NCBI RefSeq assembly: GCF_019239235.1
Contig: NZ_JAAZTS010000001.1
Span: forward strand, 186,001-250,000
DNA: 64,000 nucleotides
Direction: 5' to 3'
Origin: Caecibacteroides pullorum
GTDB taxonomy: Bacteria > Bacteroidota > Bacteroidia > Bacteroidales > Bacteroidaceae
Under the pieces are notes generated by a model. The model was given only the letters and a program-made list of their open reading frames with translations, ran no database searches and was not told where the DNA came from. Each line of letters starts with the position of its first letter. The first letter of the stretch is position 1. Position numbers and translations under genes: made by a program. Of this stretch, positions 26,421-35,604 are shown piece by piece.

Positions 26421-27857
26421 ATGATTGAACTGACAGCTGATGAACTGAAGCAGCGCTTCGATGCTAAGATATTCAAACAAATCTCTGAAACGGCCGATGA
26501 ACTTGGATTGGAATGTTACGTCGTTGGTGGATACGTGCGTGACATATTCCTGCAACGTCCGTCAAAGGATATTGATGTCGTTGTGGTAGGTAGTGGAATA
26601 GCCATGGCTGAAGCATTAGGACGTCGGTTGGGACGTGGAGCTTATGTATCCGTGTTCAAGAACTTCGGTACAGCACAGTTGAAATATCGGGGAACGGAGG
26701 TTGAGTTTGTCGGTGCCCGCAAGGAATCTTATACACACGATTCACGGAAACCTATCGTCGAAGACGGCACATTGGAAGATGACCAGAACCGGCGCGATTT
26801 TACAATCAATGCCCTGGCTGTTTGTTTGAACAGTGCGCGTTATGGTGAATTGGTGGATCCTTTCGGTGGAATGGATGATCTGAAGGAACGCACCATTCGC
26901 ACACCACTCGACCCTGACATTACGTTCAGTGACGATCCGTTGCGCATGATGCGTTGTATCCGTTTCGCCACGCAACTCAATTTCTATATTGATGATGAGA
27001 CATTTGAGTCGCTTTGTCGTAATAGGGAACGCATCGGAATTATTTCCAAAGAGCGTATCGCAGACGAATTGAATAAGATTATGTTGTCGCCGATCCCTTC
27101 AAAAGGTTTTATTGATTTGGACAGAAGTGGACTTCTTGAACTGATTTTTCCAGAATTGGTGGCTCTGCAAGGAATAGAGACTCGTAATGGGCGGGCACAT
27201 AAGGACAATTTCTATCATACATTGGAAGTGCTTGACAATATCAGTCGTAAGACTGATAACTTATGGTTGCGTTGGGCGGCTTTGTTGCATGACATTGCCA
27301 AACCTGCTACGAAGCGGTGGGATCCGCGTGCGGGTTGGACCTTCCATAACCATAATTTTATAGGCGAGAAGATGATACCCAATATTTTCCGCAAGATGAA
27401 GCTGCCTATGAATGAGAAAATGAAATATGTACAGAAACTTGTGGGATTGCACATGCGTCCGATCGTGATAGCTGATGAAGAGGTTACGGATTCTGCTGTT
27501 CGCCGACTACTTTTTGAGGCAGGTGATGACATTGATGACCTGATGACTTTGTGTGAGGCGGATATTACGTCAAAGAACTCTGAGCGTAAGAAGCGTTTCT
27601 TGGACAATTTCCAGTTGGTACGTCAGAAATTGAAAGATTTGGAGGAACGCGACCGCATCCGCAACTTTCAGCCTCCTATCAGTGGTGAAGAGATTATGCG
27701 TACCTTCGGCCTTTCTCCCTGTCAGCAGGTGGGAGCTTTGAAAAGTGCCATCAAAGATGCCATTCTTGACGGTGTTATTCCTAACGAATATGAGGCTGCC
27801 CGTCAGTTTATGCTCCAACGGGCAGAGAAGATGGGATTAAAGGTGTCAGAGGGATGA
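26421..27857 (+). CDS. cca: CCA tRNA nucleotidyltransferase
   Basis: 478 aa. It adds or repairs the 3' CCA end of tRNAs. The class II head domain shows GGYVRDIFLQRPSKDIDVVV, with the Gly pair, RD and the catalytic DxD (D-I-D), then RRDFTINALAV. The RNA-binding region has DPDITFSDDPLRMMRCIRFA. An HD phosphohydrolase domain follows (WAALLHDIAKP), as in many bacterial enzymes. It ends 12 bp inside the convergent DUF4249 gene. Confidence 0.9.
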   Translation: MIELTADELKQRFDAKIFKQISETADELGLECYVVGGYVRDIFLQRPSKDIDVVVVGSGIAMAEALGRRLGRGAYVSVFKNFGTAQLKYRGTEVEFVGARKESYTHDSRKPIVEDGTLEDDQNRRDFTINALAVCLNSARYGELVDPFGGMDDLKERTIRTPLDPDITFSDDPLRMMRCIRFATQLNFYIDDETFESLCRNRERIGIISKERIADELNKIMLSPIPSKGFIDLDRSGLLELIFPELVALQGIETRNGRAHKDNFYHTLEVLDNISRKTDNLWLRWAALLHDIAKPATKRWDPRAGWTFHNHNFIGEKMIPNIFRKMKLPMNEKMKYVQKLVGLHMRPIVIADEEVTDSAVRRLLFEAGDDIDDLMTLCEADITSKNSERKKRFLDNFQLVRQKLKDLEERDRIRNFQPPISGEEIMRTFGLSPCQQVGALKSAIKDAILDGVIPNEYEAARQFMLQRAEKMGLKVSEG

Positions 27858-29009
27858 GGAACTAGTATTTCTGCATGGCCGTTCGGGGAAAGTGATCACC
27901 ACCTCGCGTGGCGTAGCAATTCCTACAAATCCGATTCCTCCACTGACGTTGCAGGGTAAGGAAACGGGTTCCATCAGGGTGGTGTCGTAGTCATCATCAT
28001 CCAGACAGTTCAGGGCCTTCAGGTAGCGGTAATAGTCGGCTGTCAGGTTGAGCAGGCGGATGTGGATGGATTGGGTACAATATGTCTTGCCGTAGGTAAT
28101 GCCGTGGAGAGCATTGGCTGTAAAGTCATCGTAGAGGCGAGTGTATACCTTGAGCGTGGCCGAACTGTTGCGGAAACGGTTGTCGGTGAAGATGTTGTAC
28201 TTGTTCTCGATGCGGGGAAACATCAGGTTGTCTTCATCTTCCTGTGAATGACTTATGTTGCCGTCGGTCAGGATGATGTCTTCGCGGTTGACAAGGTCGC
28301 TGTATATTTGGGTGGCCAGGCTGTCGCGTTCGGTGTATATCAGGTTATGGTTTTCGTCTTCGATGAAGTTTCCCTGTTCGTCCCTGAGGTATTCGTAGAT
28401 GTGGTAGCGCACCAGAAACTGGTTACGGATGTCCAGTCGGTAATGGTTGATTTCGTTGGCTATGTCATTCACTGTCACGAGGTAACGACGATGGGGAGTG
28501 ACGATGCCGCTGCCCATGTTGATCGGGACGGTACAGGTGTCCACACGGAAATCCTGGGGAGGTTGGGGAACCTGTACTTCTGCCGCAGCCCGAAGGGTTC
28601 CACCTTGGGCTGTTGCTTCCAGACGGATGAGGTCGCCGGGTTGCAGGGGAGTTGATAGGCGATATTTTCTGTAATGTATGTTTTTTAATAGCGTTTCGTA
28701 ATCTTCCGGAGAGAGCCATTCTCCTGGATAAGGATAGATGTCTTCCGGTTTGAAAGCTTGGGGAGTTTCGGTGAGTCGTCCGTTGACGTAAAGGGTGAGT
28801 ATGGCATCGTCATTTACTTTGTCCAAATTGTCGCCTGTACTTAGGTATAGATATACTTCGTTTGTTTTACCTTCTCCTGCTTCGAGTAGAGCGTTCATGA
28901 CGAGGCAGGGTTGTTTCATTTCAGGGTTATAGGGAATTTCGTTTTCACATGACAATAATCCGCAAAGAGTTACTGTATATATAATAAAGAATAAATGTTT
29001 TTGTTTCAT
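27846..29009 (-). CDS. DUF4249 lipoprotein, partner of a TonB-dependent receptor
   Basis: 387 aa. Lipobox CGLLSC, lipidated Cys at 21. DUF4249 features are CLVMNALLEAGEGKTNEVYL near the start, a first beta domain, and a carboxypeptidase-like C-terminal half. These lipoproteins follow TonB-dependent receptors in Bacteroidetes and are taken to be surface partners. It lies 24 bp after the receptor gene in the same operon. Its ligand is unknown; no SusD-type carbohydrate features are present. Confidence 0.8.
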   Translation of the reverse strand: MKQKHLFFIIYTVTLCGLLSCENEIPYNPEMKQPCLVMNALLEAGEGKTNEVYLYLSTGDNLDKVNDDAILTLYVNGRLTETPQAFKPEDIYPYPGEWLSPEDYETLLKNIHYRKYRLSTPLQPGDLIRLEATAQGGTLRAAAEVQVPQPPQDFRVDTCTVPINMGSGIVTPHRRYLVTVNDIANEINHYRLDIRNQFLVRYHIYEYLRDEQGNFIEDENHNLIYTERDSLATQIYSDLVNREDIILTDGNISHSQEDEDNLMFPRIENKYNIFTDNRFRNSSATLKVYTRLYDDFTANALHGITYGKTYCTQSIHIRLLNLTADYYRYLKALNCLDDDDYDTTLMEPVSLPCNVSGGIGFVGIATPREVVITFPERPCRNTSSSSL

Positions 29010-29033
29010 ATTCGTTTGTAGGGAATGTAGTTC

Positions 29034-31775
29034 TTAAAATCTGTATGTATAGGTTACGGAGGGAATACATGGCAGGATGGTCAGTTTCTTGATGACGGTT
29101 CTTGACTTTGAATCTATTTGTATGGCGCCTCCTTGACCGTTATTGACCCAACTGTTGGTCAACTGCTTCCGTTGGGTATATACCAGGTTGGGGTTCATGG
29201 CGTTGTAGGCATTGTAGAGGCTGATGTTCCAGGTACGCATGCCGTGCTTGGTCTTCTTGTTGAAGTTTACGCCTAGGTTCAGGCGATGGGTAGCGGGCAG
29301 ACGGTAGTTGTTACGTCCCGATATGTAGTCGGTTTCTTCGGTGCTACCGTCGGGCTTGACGATGGCTGTCCGTCGTTCGGGGATGGTGAGGCAGCCTCCC
29401 GTGTAGAAGATCCATGAGGCACCTACGTCGATACGGTTGCTGAAGCGATGGTTGACGCAAAGGTTGAGGCTGTGCCGCCGGTCGTATTTGTGGGGAAACC
29501 ATCGGCCGTGGTTGATACTGCCGTTTGGGAAGCGGCGTTCGCTCTTGGCCAGTGTGTACGAAAGCCAGCCTGTCGTGTTTCCTATGGTGCGCTGAGCCAT
29601 CAGTTCCAGTCCGTAGCTGCGGCCTTGGCCCATTTCTACTTTTTCTTCCCAATGGGTGGAGGTACCGAAGAAAGAGACTCCGTCCTGGTACTCCAGAATA
29701 TGTCGCATTTGTTTGTAGTAACCTTCCAGTGAGAATTCCCAGCCGGGCAGGTCGGTATAGTATGTGCCGACGGAGTATTGGTTGGCATACATGGGGCGTA
29801 TGTTTCGGGTGATGGGTACCCACAGGTCGGTAGGCATGGAGAAGGGAGTGGCGGTGAGCAGATGGACGTATTGGGCCATGCACGAGTAGGAGGCTTTGGT
29901 AGCGATGCCCTTTCCCCAGTCGTAACGGGCGGAGATGCGGGGTTGTACCGACAGATAGTTCTTGCCTTGTGTGTGGAACAACGAGGCTCGTATACCGAGG
30001 TTCAGGCTGAACCGGCCGGTAGCTTCCCAGTTGTCTTCTCCGTAGAGCGACAGTTCCATGCCCCGTTGCGGAAGGTTGCTGCTGGTGGCATAGGTGGTGT
30101 CCTGCCGGGCAGAGCCATCGTTTATGTTGCCGATATGTGAGGTTGATACACCCGGCGTGAACAGGTGATGGATGAACTCGCTACCGAAGCGGATGTGATG
30201 ACGGGTGGAAGGTGTGAAGTCGAAGTCGGCACGCAGGCTCCAGTCGCGAATGCCCGAACGGAACTCCGAGCGATATCGGTGGTAGTCGTATAGTTTTCCC
30301 TGATAATCGGTACGATCTTCCGACGTTTCGTTCAGACTCATGCGGTACTGGTTGTAGGAAACAGTGAAGTTACTGAACAGCTGATTGCTAAATATGTGAT
30401 TCCAGCGAGTGTAACCGATGAGGTTTCCCCAGTTCAGGCGGGTCTGGCTGATGTCTTTCTGATAAGTGATGTCGGATAGGGTGGGCGTACTGCTGAATTC
30501 GTTGTCGTACCGGTAGTGGTCTTTGCCCCGATAGAAGCCTAGGAACAGGCGGTCGCTGTCGCCGAACTTATGGTTCACCTTGGCATTGATATCATAGAAA
30601 TAATAGTTATATCGGTCGATGTCTTTGCCATTGCTTCCATTCTCTGTGGTTTTGATACCTTTAGGCAGCAGGATGCTGGGTGTGACGCGCATGCTGAGCG
30701 AAAACGACGTGCGTTCCTTTCGAATGGGGCCTTCAATGTGAAATTTGTCAGTAAGCAAGCCGATACTGAGGGTACCATGATAGCCGTTCATGTTACCGTC
30801 GTTGGTACGCACATCGACCACAGACGACAAGCGGCCGCCGTAGCGGGCGGGAAAACTGCTCTTAAAGAGGGTGACGTTCTTCACCGCTTCGGGCGTGAAC
30901 ACCGAGAAGATGCCCAACAGGTGGTCGGCGTTGTAGACGGGGATGCCGTCCAGCATCACCAGGTTCTGGTCGGGCGTGCCGCCACGAACGTACATGCCTG
31001 CAAAGCCCTCCATGCCTGCCTGTACGCCCGGCATCAGCTGGATGGTTTTCAGTACGTCAGCCTCGCCGAGGATGGAGGGAGTGTGGCGTATCTGTGTCAT
31101 GGGGATGTCGTGTGCACCCATGTTAGTGGCATTGATGCTCGCCTCCCGCTTTTCCGACGTGACGATTACTTCCTGCAGCTCATTGTGTGTGTTGAGGGCG
31201 ATGTTCAGCGTGGTGTCTGCCTTCAGGCGGAAGCGATCGGTCCGTGTGGCGTAGCCCAGGTAGGAGGACGAGAGGCTCACCTCACCCTCGGGCAGGGTCA
31301 GGGTATAGAAGCCGTAGGCGTTCGAGGCCGTCCCCACGGCATAGCGGCTGTCCAGGATGTTGGCGCCTATCAGCGTTTCGGCCGAGGCGGCGTCGGTGAC
31401 GTACCCGCTCACGGTGAAGCGGCGGCGTTCGCGCTTGCGGGGCATCTCGCGCTTGCGCAACACGATGTGTTTGCCCGAGATTTCGAACTCTACCGGCTGG
31501 TCGCTGAAGGCCTGTTCCAGCACTTGGCCGATGGTGAGCTTCTGTACTTTCAGGTCGATGCGGCGGATGAGTCTGACTTCGTCGCCATAGACAAAGGTGT
31601 AATCTGTGGCATTCTCCAGTCGCGACACCAATGCGCGGAGAGTGGCGTTGCGGATGTCCATTGTGATGGGGGCTTGCGGGTTTTGGGCTTGGAGGCAGAC
31701 TCCAAGCAACACCGCGCCCATCAGGAGCAGGAGCCTGAGGGGGCGGTGGGAACAGCTTGGTTCAGAATAGTTCAT
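29034..31775 (-). CDS. TonB-dependent outer membrane receptor with STN domain
   Basis: 913 aa. A signal peptide ends near residue 30. An STN (secretin/TonB N-terminal) domain follows at ~38-105 (DIRNATLRALVSRLENATDY, then TIGQVLEQAF), used to signal to an anti-sigma factor. Then come a carboxypeptidase-regulatory-like domain (~119-205), the plug (TPDQNLVMLDGIPVYNADHL) and a 22-strand-type barrel ending in YTYRF. The start overlaps the FecR stop by 4 bp. Together with the sigma factor and FecR it forms a cell-surface signalling set. Substrate unknown. Confidence 0.9.
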   Translation of the reverse strand: MNYSEPSCSHRPLRLLLLMGAVLLGVCLQAQNPQAPITMDIRNATLRALVSRLENATDYTFVYGDEVRLIRRIDLKVQKLTIGQVLEQAFSDQPVEFEISGKHIVLRKREMPRKRERRRFTVSGYVTDAASAETLIGANILDSRYAVGTASNAYGFYTLTLPEGEVSLSSSYLGYATRTDRFRLKADTTLNIALNTHNELQEVIVTSEKREASINATNMGAHDIPMTQIRHTPSILGEADVLKTIQLMPGVQAGMEGFAGMYVRGGTPDQNLVMLDGIPVYNADHLLGIFSVFTPEAVKNVTLFKSSFPARYGGRLSSVVDVRTNDGNMNGYHGTLSIGLLTDKFHIEGPIRKERTSFSLSMRVTPSILLPKGIKTTENGSNGKDIDRYNYYFYDINAKVNHKFGDSDRLFLGFYRGKDHYRYDNEFSSTPTLSDITYQKDISQTRLNWGNLIGYTRWNHIFSNQLFSNFTVSYNQYRMSLNETSEDRTDYQGKLYDYHRYRSEFRSGIRDWSLRADFDFTPSTRHHIRFGSEFIHHLFTPGVSTSHIGNINDGSARQDTTYATSSNLPQRGMELSLYGEDNWEATGRFSLNLGIRASLFHTQGKNYLSVQPRISARYDWGKGIATKASYSCMAQYVHLLTATPFSMPTDLWVPITRNIRPMYANQYSVGTYYTDLPGWEFSLEGYYKQMRHILEYQDGVSFFGTSTHWEEKVEMGQGRSYGLELMAQRTIGNTTGWLSYTLAKSERRFPNGSINHGRWFPHKYDRRHSLNLCVNHRFSNRIDVGASWIFYTGGCLTIPERRTAIVKPDGSTEETDYISGRNNYRLPATHRLNLGVNFNKKTKHGMRTWNISLYNAYNAMNPNLVYTQRKQLTNSWVNNGQGGAIQIDSKSRTVIKKLTILPCIPSVTYTYRF

Positions 31776-32659
31776 GGGTGGTTAAGTTTAGTTTGTAGGA
31801 TGATGTTTTGGTTCTTGTCTTGTCGGTAGGTGAATCCGGCCGCGGCCTGCAGCAGGTCGAGGATATGTGTCAGGCCTTCTCTGATGTCGAAGGTGGCCGT
31901 GAGGCGGTATTCGGCCAGCGTCGGGTCAGCGATGCGGATATCCGTCTGATAGGTGTTGGCCAGCTGGCGGACGATTTCATGCAAGGGCTGGCTCTGGAAG
32001 CTCAACTGGCCGTGGCTCCAGCTGATGTCGTCGGCGGCATTGGGCAGGGATTCTTGCGTCAGGCTACCGCTGCTTTTGTGGTAGACGGCCCGTTCGTTGG
32101 GAGTCAGTACCAGCCGTTGCGACCGGCTGGGGAGGCTGACGGCTACGGAACCTTCGAGCAGCGTGGTGCGTACCTCACGGTCACGCGGATAGGCCTCGAC
32201 ATTGAAATGCGTACCCAGTACCTCTACCTGTACTTCGCCCGCTTCTACCACGAACGGATGCGACGGGTCCTTCGCTACTTCGAAGTAGGCGCCTCCCTGT
32301 AGGGAGACTTCGCGTCGTGCCTCCCGCCGGAAGTCTTTCGGGTAGGTCAGCGTGGAGTAGCGGTTCAAGATGACTTCCGTGCGGTCGGGCAGGACGACGG
32401 TGCGCGTCTCCGCCTGTGCCGTCACCGTCATCATTTCCACGGGGCGGAGCTGTTCGTAGGCCTGCCATCCGGCTATGCAAAGCAGTACGATGGCCGCCGC
32501 TCCGGCCACCCGCATCCAGAGGGTACGTCGCAAGCTGGTTCTTTTCAGCCGCGACTGAAGCAACGGCCAGGAACGGGCGGCGCTGAACCGGCCGCGAGGC
32601 GAGCGGGTCGAGGCCACAAGTCGGTCGAGCAGGGTTTCAAAAGGGTCTTTCTCTGTCAT
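31772..32659 (-). CDS. FecR family anti-sigma factor
   Basis: 295 aa. A short cytoplasmic N-terminal region that binds sigma, one membrane segment at ~50-68 (MRVAGAAAIVLLCIAGWQAY), then the FecR domain (VVLPDRTEVILNRYSTLTYP, then REVSLQGGAYFEVAKDPSHP, then VEVLGTHFNVEAYP), and a DUF4974-type C-terminal domain (ISWSHGQLSFQSQPLHEIVR). It would hold or activate the ECF sigma factor encoded upstream, on signal from the receptor STN domain. Confidence 0.9.
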   Translation of the reverse strand: MTEKDPFETLLDRLVASTRSPRGRFSAARSWPLLQSRLKRTSLRRTLWMRVAGAAAIVLLCIAGWQAYEQLRPVEMMTVTAQAETRTVVLPDRTEVILNRYSTLTYPKDFRREARREVSLQGGAYFEVAKDPSHPFVVEAGEVQVEVLGTHFNVEAYPRDREVRTTLLEGSVAVSLPSRSQRLVLTPNERAVYHKSSGSLTQESLPNAADDISWSHGQLSFQSQPLHEIVRQLANTYQTDIRIADPTLAEYRLTATFDIREGLTHILDLLQAAAGFTYRQDKNQNIILQTKLNHP

Positions 32660-32669
32660 AAGCGTTTCC

Positions 32670-33098
32670 TTATTTGACCGCCAGCTTCAGCGTGATGGTC
32701 GTTGCTTTTACTTTTTTGTCTTTTGGCGTGCAGGTTAGTCTGACTTCGTCCGATTTCTGGATTTTGGCTGGATATATCCGTATGCGTACATGGGCGGTCT
32801 TCTTTTTCGGAGCAATGGTCACCTCTTTATCCAGTAATGTGTAGGCTGGTTGTCGTCCTGGTAGGTTCTTGATGCTGATGGTGGCTTTACGTTCGGTGTC
32901 TGTTTTTTCGGCAGCAATTACCTTCAGTGTTATTTCACGACTTTCCACTCCTCGCTCAAAGGTGTAGTTTTCCAGAAACTTTTCAAATCCCAGGTAGTCT
33001 TTAGGATACTTGTCGTTGTGGTTGTCGCACGCGGTCAGGCTCATTACAGCCAGCAATACCAACATAAGGCTGGTTGTGGTAAGGATAGCTTTTTTCAT
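32670..33098 (-). CDS. Small lipoprotein of unknown function in the sigma/FecR operon
   Basis: 142 aa. Lipobox MSLTAC, lipidated Cys at 24. The mature part is beta-rich and very basic near the end (VTIAPKKKTAHVRIRIYPAK, then KDKKVKATTITLKLAV). No family recognised; the arrangement could suit one Ig-like beta sandwich. It lies between the sigma gene and fecR, 10 bp from fecR, a place where these systems normally have nothing. It may be a partner of the receptor or a signal modulator, but this is only positional reasoning. Confidence 0.7.
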   Translation of the reverse strand: MKKAILTTTSLMLVLLAVMSLTACDNHNDKYPKDYLGFEKFLENYTFERGVESREITLKVIAAEKTDTERKATISIKNLPGRQPAYTLLDKEVTIAPKKKTAHVRIRIYPAKIQKSDEVRLTCTPKDKKVKATTITLKLAVK

Positions 33099-33437
33099 GT
33101 TTAATCAGTTTTTATGGAGTTCCTTTTACCATTAAGACAGCGGAAAGTGGAAAACTCCCTACGCAGGAAACGATTTTTTTTCTGTGGGTGGCGTTTTTGT
33201 GTAAAGTTCCAATCGTTGTTCTGGCCATGAAAACGGGCAGCTTGAGACATGTCGTAGCCGATGAAGGTCGTTCCCAGTACTGGAAACGCCTGTTACCAAG
33301 GGTTGGAAACGGCTGTTCCCCGTGTAGGAAACGAGCGTTTCCAGTATATGGAAACGAGTGTTTCCTCCGATGGTAACTGGTGTTTCCTTGTAAGGTAACG
33401 GGCTTTACGGGCTGTGACTGGTGGAGGAGGACAGGAT
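33099..33437. other. Noncoding gap holding a repeat array, inside an operon
   Basis: 339 bp between the sigma-factor gene and the lipoprotein gene, both on the minus strand. Apart from the phased array at 33260-33409 I see no gene; the minus-strand open frame here is rich in Pro and Arg and is a shadow of the sigma gene. Confidence 0.6.
33260..33409. repeat. 22/23-bp-period array with GGAAAC...GTTTCC core
   Basis: GG(A/T)AAC starts at 33282, 33305, 33327, 33350, 33372 and 33394, so the spacing alternates 23, 22, 23, 22, 22. The clearest dyads are GGAAACGAGCGTTTCC and GGAAACGAGTGTTTCC; a decayed unit precedes at 33260. The longest array in the window, with six to seven units, between an ECF sigma gene and its operon partners. 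Confidence 0.85.
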
Positions 33438-33977
33438 TTATTTCAGCATATCCCGCAGGCGGGAGACGGCTTTCTGCAGCTGGGCATCTACGGTCTTGAC
33501 ACTGATGCCCAGTTCTTCGGCCACTTGGGCATAGCTCTGCTTCTCTTCGCGGATGCGGATGAAGACTTCTCGGCAGCGTTCGGGCAGGCGGTCCAGCGCC
33601 TTGACGTAGCGAGCAAATAGCTCTTCGCTGATAAGGTTTTCCTCGGGCGAAGGGTCGGAAGCGTCGCTTTCGGTCAGGTCGGCGGAAAGGGAATCGTTTT
33701 GACGCGTTTCTTTTTCCAGGTAGTTGAGCGAGGCGTTGCGGGTAAGGATAAAGCAATAGTCCTCGATGTTCTGCACGGCGGCTAGCGTGTCGCGCTGCTT
33801 CCAGAGGGTGAGGAACACGTCGAGCACTACCTCCTGCGCCCATTCCTCGTGCTTCAGGTAGTAGTAGGCGATGCGGAACAGGCGGTCGTAGGTCAGGTCA
33901 TAGAAGCCCTTGAAAGCCCTTTCGGAGCTTTCTTCCTTCATTTGTCGCAGGTATCTTCGGACTTCTTGTTCGGTCAT
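33438..33977 (-). CDS. ECF RNA polymerase sigma-70 factor
   Basis: 179 aa. Sigma region 2 is at ~22-90 (FKGFYDLTYDRLFRIAYYYL, then EEWAQEVVLDVFLTLW) and region 4 at ~120-175 (ALDRLPERCREVFIRIREEK, then SYAQVAEELGISVKTVDAQL). Length and motifs are typical of the Bacteroidetes FecI-like group that works with FecR and a TonB receptor. A TATCTTTG box at 34010-34017 lies 33 bp before its start. Confidence 0.92.
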   Translation of the reverse strand: MTEQEVRRYLRQMKEESSERAFKGFYDLTYDRLFRIAYYYLKHEEWAQEVVLDVFLTLWKQRDTLAAVQNIEDYCFILTRNASLNYLEKETRQNDSLSADLTESDASDPSPEENLISEELFARYVKALDRLPERCREVFIRIREEKQSYAQVAEELGISVKTVDAQLQKAVSRLRDMLK

Positions 33978-34009
33978 GCCACGTAGTTTTTTTCATGTAT
34001 ATGTGGCTG

Positions 34010-34017
34010 CAAAGATA
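34010..34017 (-). promoter_or_regulatory. Promoter -7 box of the ECF sigma operon
   Basis: TATCTTTG on the minus strand. It fits the housekeeping consensus; the -33 element is only partly conserved. Confidence 0.55.
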
Positions 34018-34088
34018 GATTTTGATGGCGAAACGAGCAATTCCTTCTTTTTTTTCAACCTTCTTTAACGCTGTACTCTTCTATCGTG

Positions 34089-35426
34089 TCATTCTTTACG
34101 TGTCAGCTTCGCATAGAAGATAAGCGCAATGGCCGAAATGGCTCCGATACCAGTGAACCAGTACCAGATGTAGTGTGCGTTGGCCGAAGCGGCTTCCCAT
34201 TCAGCCGTACTGGAGAATAGAGCGGGGTCGGGGCAGTAGGCTGTGAGCAATATGCCCGACAGACCGAATCCAAGGATAGAAGCCAGAAAGGAATGCAGAT
34301 GGCTGAAGCCCAGATACAATCCTTCCTCTCCTTTGGGTGCCTGTAGGGAGAAGAATTCCATGTAGCGTGGTGAGATGAAACATTCGGCTAAAGCCTGTAC
34401 GGCAATACCGGCAATCATCATGACGGTGATGGGGTGCATGCCCAAAATATCACCGTTGAACAGGTTGCCTGCGGCCATAATCAGTGCCGAGAGGGGAATG
34501 AGGAACATGCCGACGGTCATGGAAGTCAATGCTTTTCGGCGGGCCATCAGTCGGGTGACGAGGTTCACCAGCAGCACCACGACAAACGGATTGACGTTGG
34601 CAATCCAACCCGGACGGGCCGTTTCGCCAGCCATGCGGATTACGTATTTGGGCATTGTGGCATACATCTGGTGCTGAATCATCCAAAAACCGGTGACAAT
34701 CAGAATCAGGAGCAGTAAGCGTCCGTTGGTGAATACTTTACCCAAACCTTTGAATACTTCAGCCATGCTTTTCCCTTGTCCGCTGGTATTGGTCGAATGG
34801 AAGAACAGGAAGATCGTGATGAGCGCTACAAAACACAGTGTGGCCGATAGAAAGTTGATATAGATATAGGCTTCGTCACCCACCACCGAGCGGAGCGGGT
34901 CGACGAAACATTTGCCTGTAAAGGCACCGATGTTGACCATCATGTAGAAGATGGAGTATCCGCGGGCTCGGGTTTCTGATGTCGTCTCACGGGCTACCGA
35001 GGCCGAAATGATGGATTTGATGAACGAGCCGCCGATAACGAGGATTATCATGATAGGTACAATGAGCATACGCAGGTTGCTGTGCTCAATACCTGTGAAT
35101 TGTGTCTTTTCACCATATACGACCAACCCCGACGATTCGAGCATCAGGGGAAGCATGCCCAGACCCAGATAACCGATGGTCAGCAATGTGAAAGCGATCA
35201 GGATAGCTTTCCGATAACCTATCTTGTCGGCAAAGGCGCCGGTAAACATCGGCAGGAAGTAGAGCCCGCCCGAAAATAATCCTGAAATCAGGCTGGCTTC
35301 CAAATCGTTGAAACCAAGTGTGTTCGACAGGTAGAGGGTGATCACGATAAAGATGGCATAATAGGCCATACGTTCAAACAGTTCGGAAGCATTGGCTGTC
35401 CAGAACGCGCGAGAGAATTTTGTCAT
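34089..35426 (-). CDS. MFS transporter, POT/PTR2-like
   Basis: 445 aa from the ATG at 35426 (MTKFSRAFWTANASELFERM); the open frame extends further but crosses the promoter and a repeat array. About twelve membrane segments. The motif ELFERMAYYAIF at the first segment and FYMMVNIGAFTG near the fifth resemble the proton-dependent oligopeptide transporter group, so di- or tripeptides are one possible substrate. It has its own perfect promoter and is not in an operon. Confidence 0.75.
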   Translation of the reverse strand: MTKFSRAFWTANASELFERMAYYAIFIVITLYLSNTLGFNDLEASLISGLFSGGLYFLPMFTGAFADKIGYRKAILIAFTLLTIGYLGLGMLPLMLESSGLVVYGEKTQFTGIEHSNLRMLIVPIMIILVIGGSFIKSIISASVARETTSETRARGYSIFYMMVNIGAFTGKCFVDPLRSVVGDEAYIYINFLSATLCFVALITIFLFFHSTNTSGQGKSMAEVFKGLGKVFTNGRLLLLILIVTGFWMIQHQMYATMPKYVIRMAGETARPGWIANVNPFVVVLLVNLVTRLMARRKALTSMTVGMFLIPLSALIMAAGNLFNGDILGMHPITVMMIAGIAVQALAECFISPRYMEFFSLQAPKGEEGLYLGFSHLHSFLASILGFGLSGILLTAYCPDPALFSSTAEWEAASANAHYIWYWFTGIGAISAIALIFYAKLTRKE

Positions 35427-35483
35427 CTGAATAAAAGTCTTTGTTAATGGTTTGTTAGTGGAAGTGTTTCCTTTTTTCGGACT

Positions 35484-35514
35484 CAAAGATAGAACAAATC
35501 TGGAGAATGACAAA
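35484..35514 (-). promoter_or_regulatory. Promoter of the POT-like transporter gene
   Basis: On the minus strand TTTG (35511-35514) and TATCTTTG (35484-35491) are 19 bp apart, a full consensus match, about 58 bp before the ATG. The repeat array at 35521-35604 begins just 7 bp upstream of the -33 element. Confidence 0.8.
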
Positions 35515-35520
35515 ATTACC

Positions 35521-35604
35521 TTCAAGTCTCTCTTTGCATTTCCTAAGTCCGTAGTTACGTCCGTCAAGTTCATGTTTAGTGAGCTAAAGTAGGTGTTTAG
35601 GAAT
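35521..35604 (-). repeat. 21-bp-period array, four units
   Basis: Units start at 35521, 35542, 35563 and 35584, exactly 21 bp apart. The best one reads CTAAAGTAGGTGTTTAGG; the others have the common form (C/T)(T/C)AAGT-N5-TTTA with one or two changes. Same family as the arrays at 22-84 and 61045-61128. A decayed fifth copy lies at 35605. Confidence 0.8.

Noticed and set aside
30570..31829. 419-codon open frame antisense to the TonB receptor gene
   Set aside because: Shadow frame; the receptor on the other strand is complete with all domains.
33112..33843. 243-codon minus-strand open frame over the sigma gene and the array
   Set aside because: Rich in Arg and Pro, no domain, overlaps the well-supported sigma gene in another frame.
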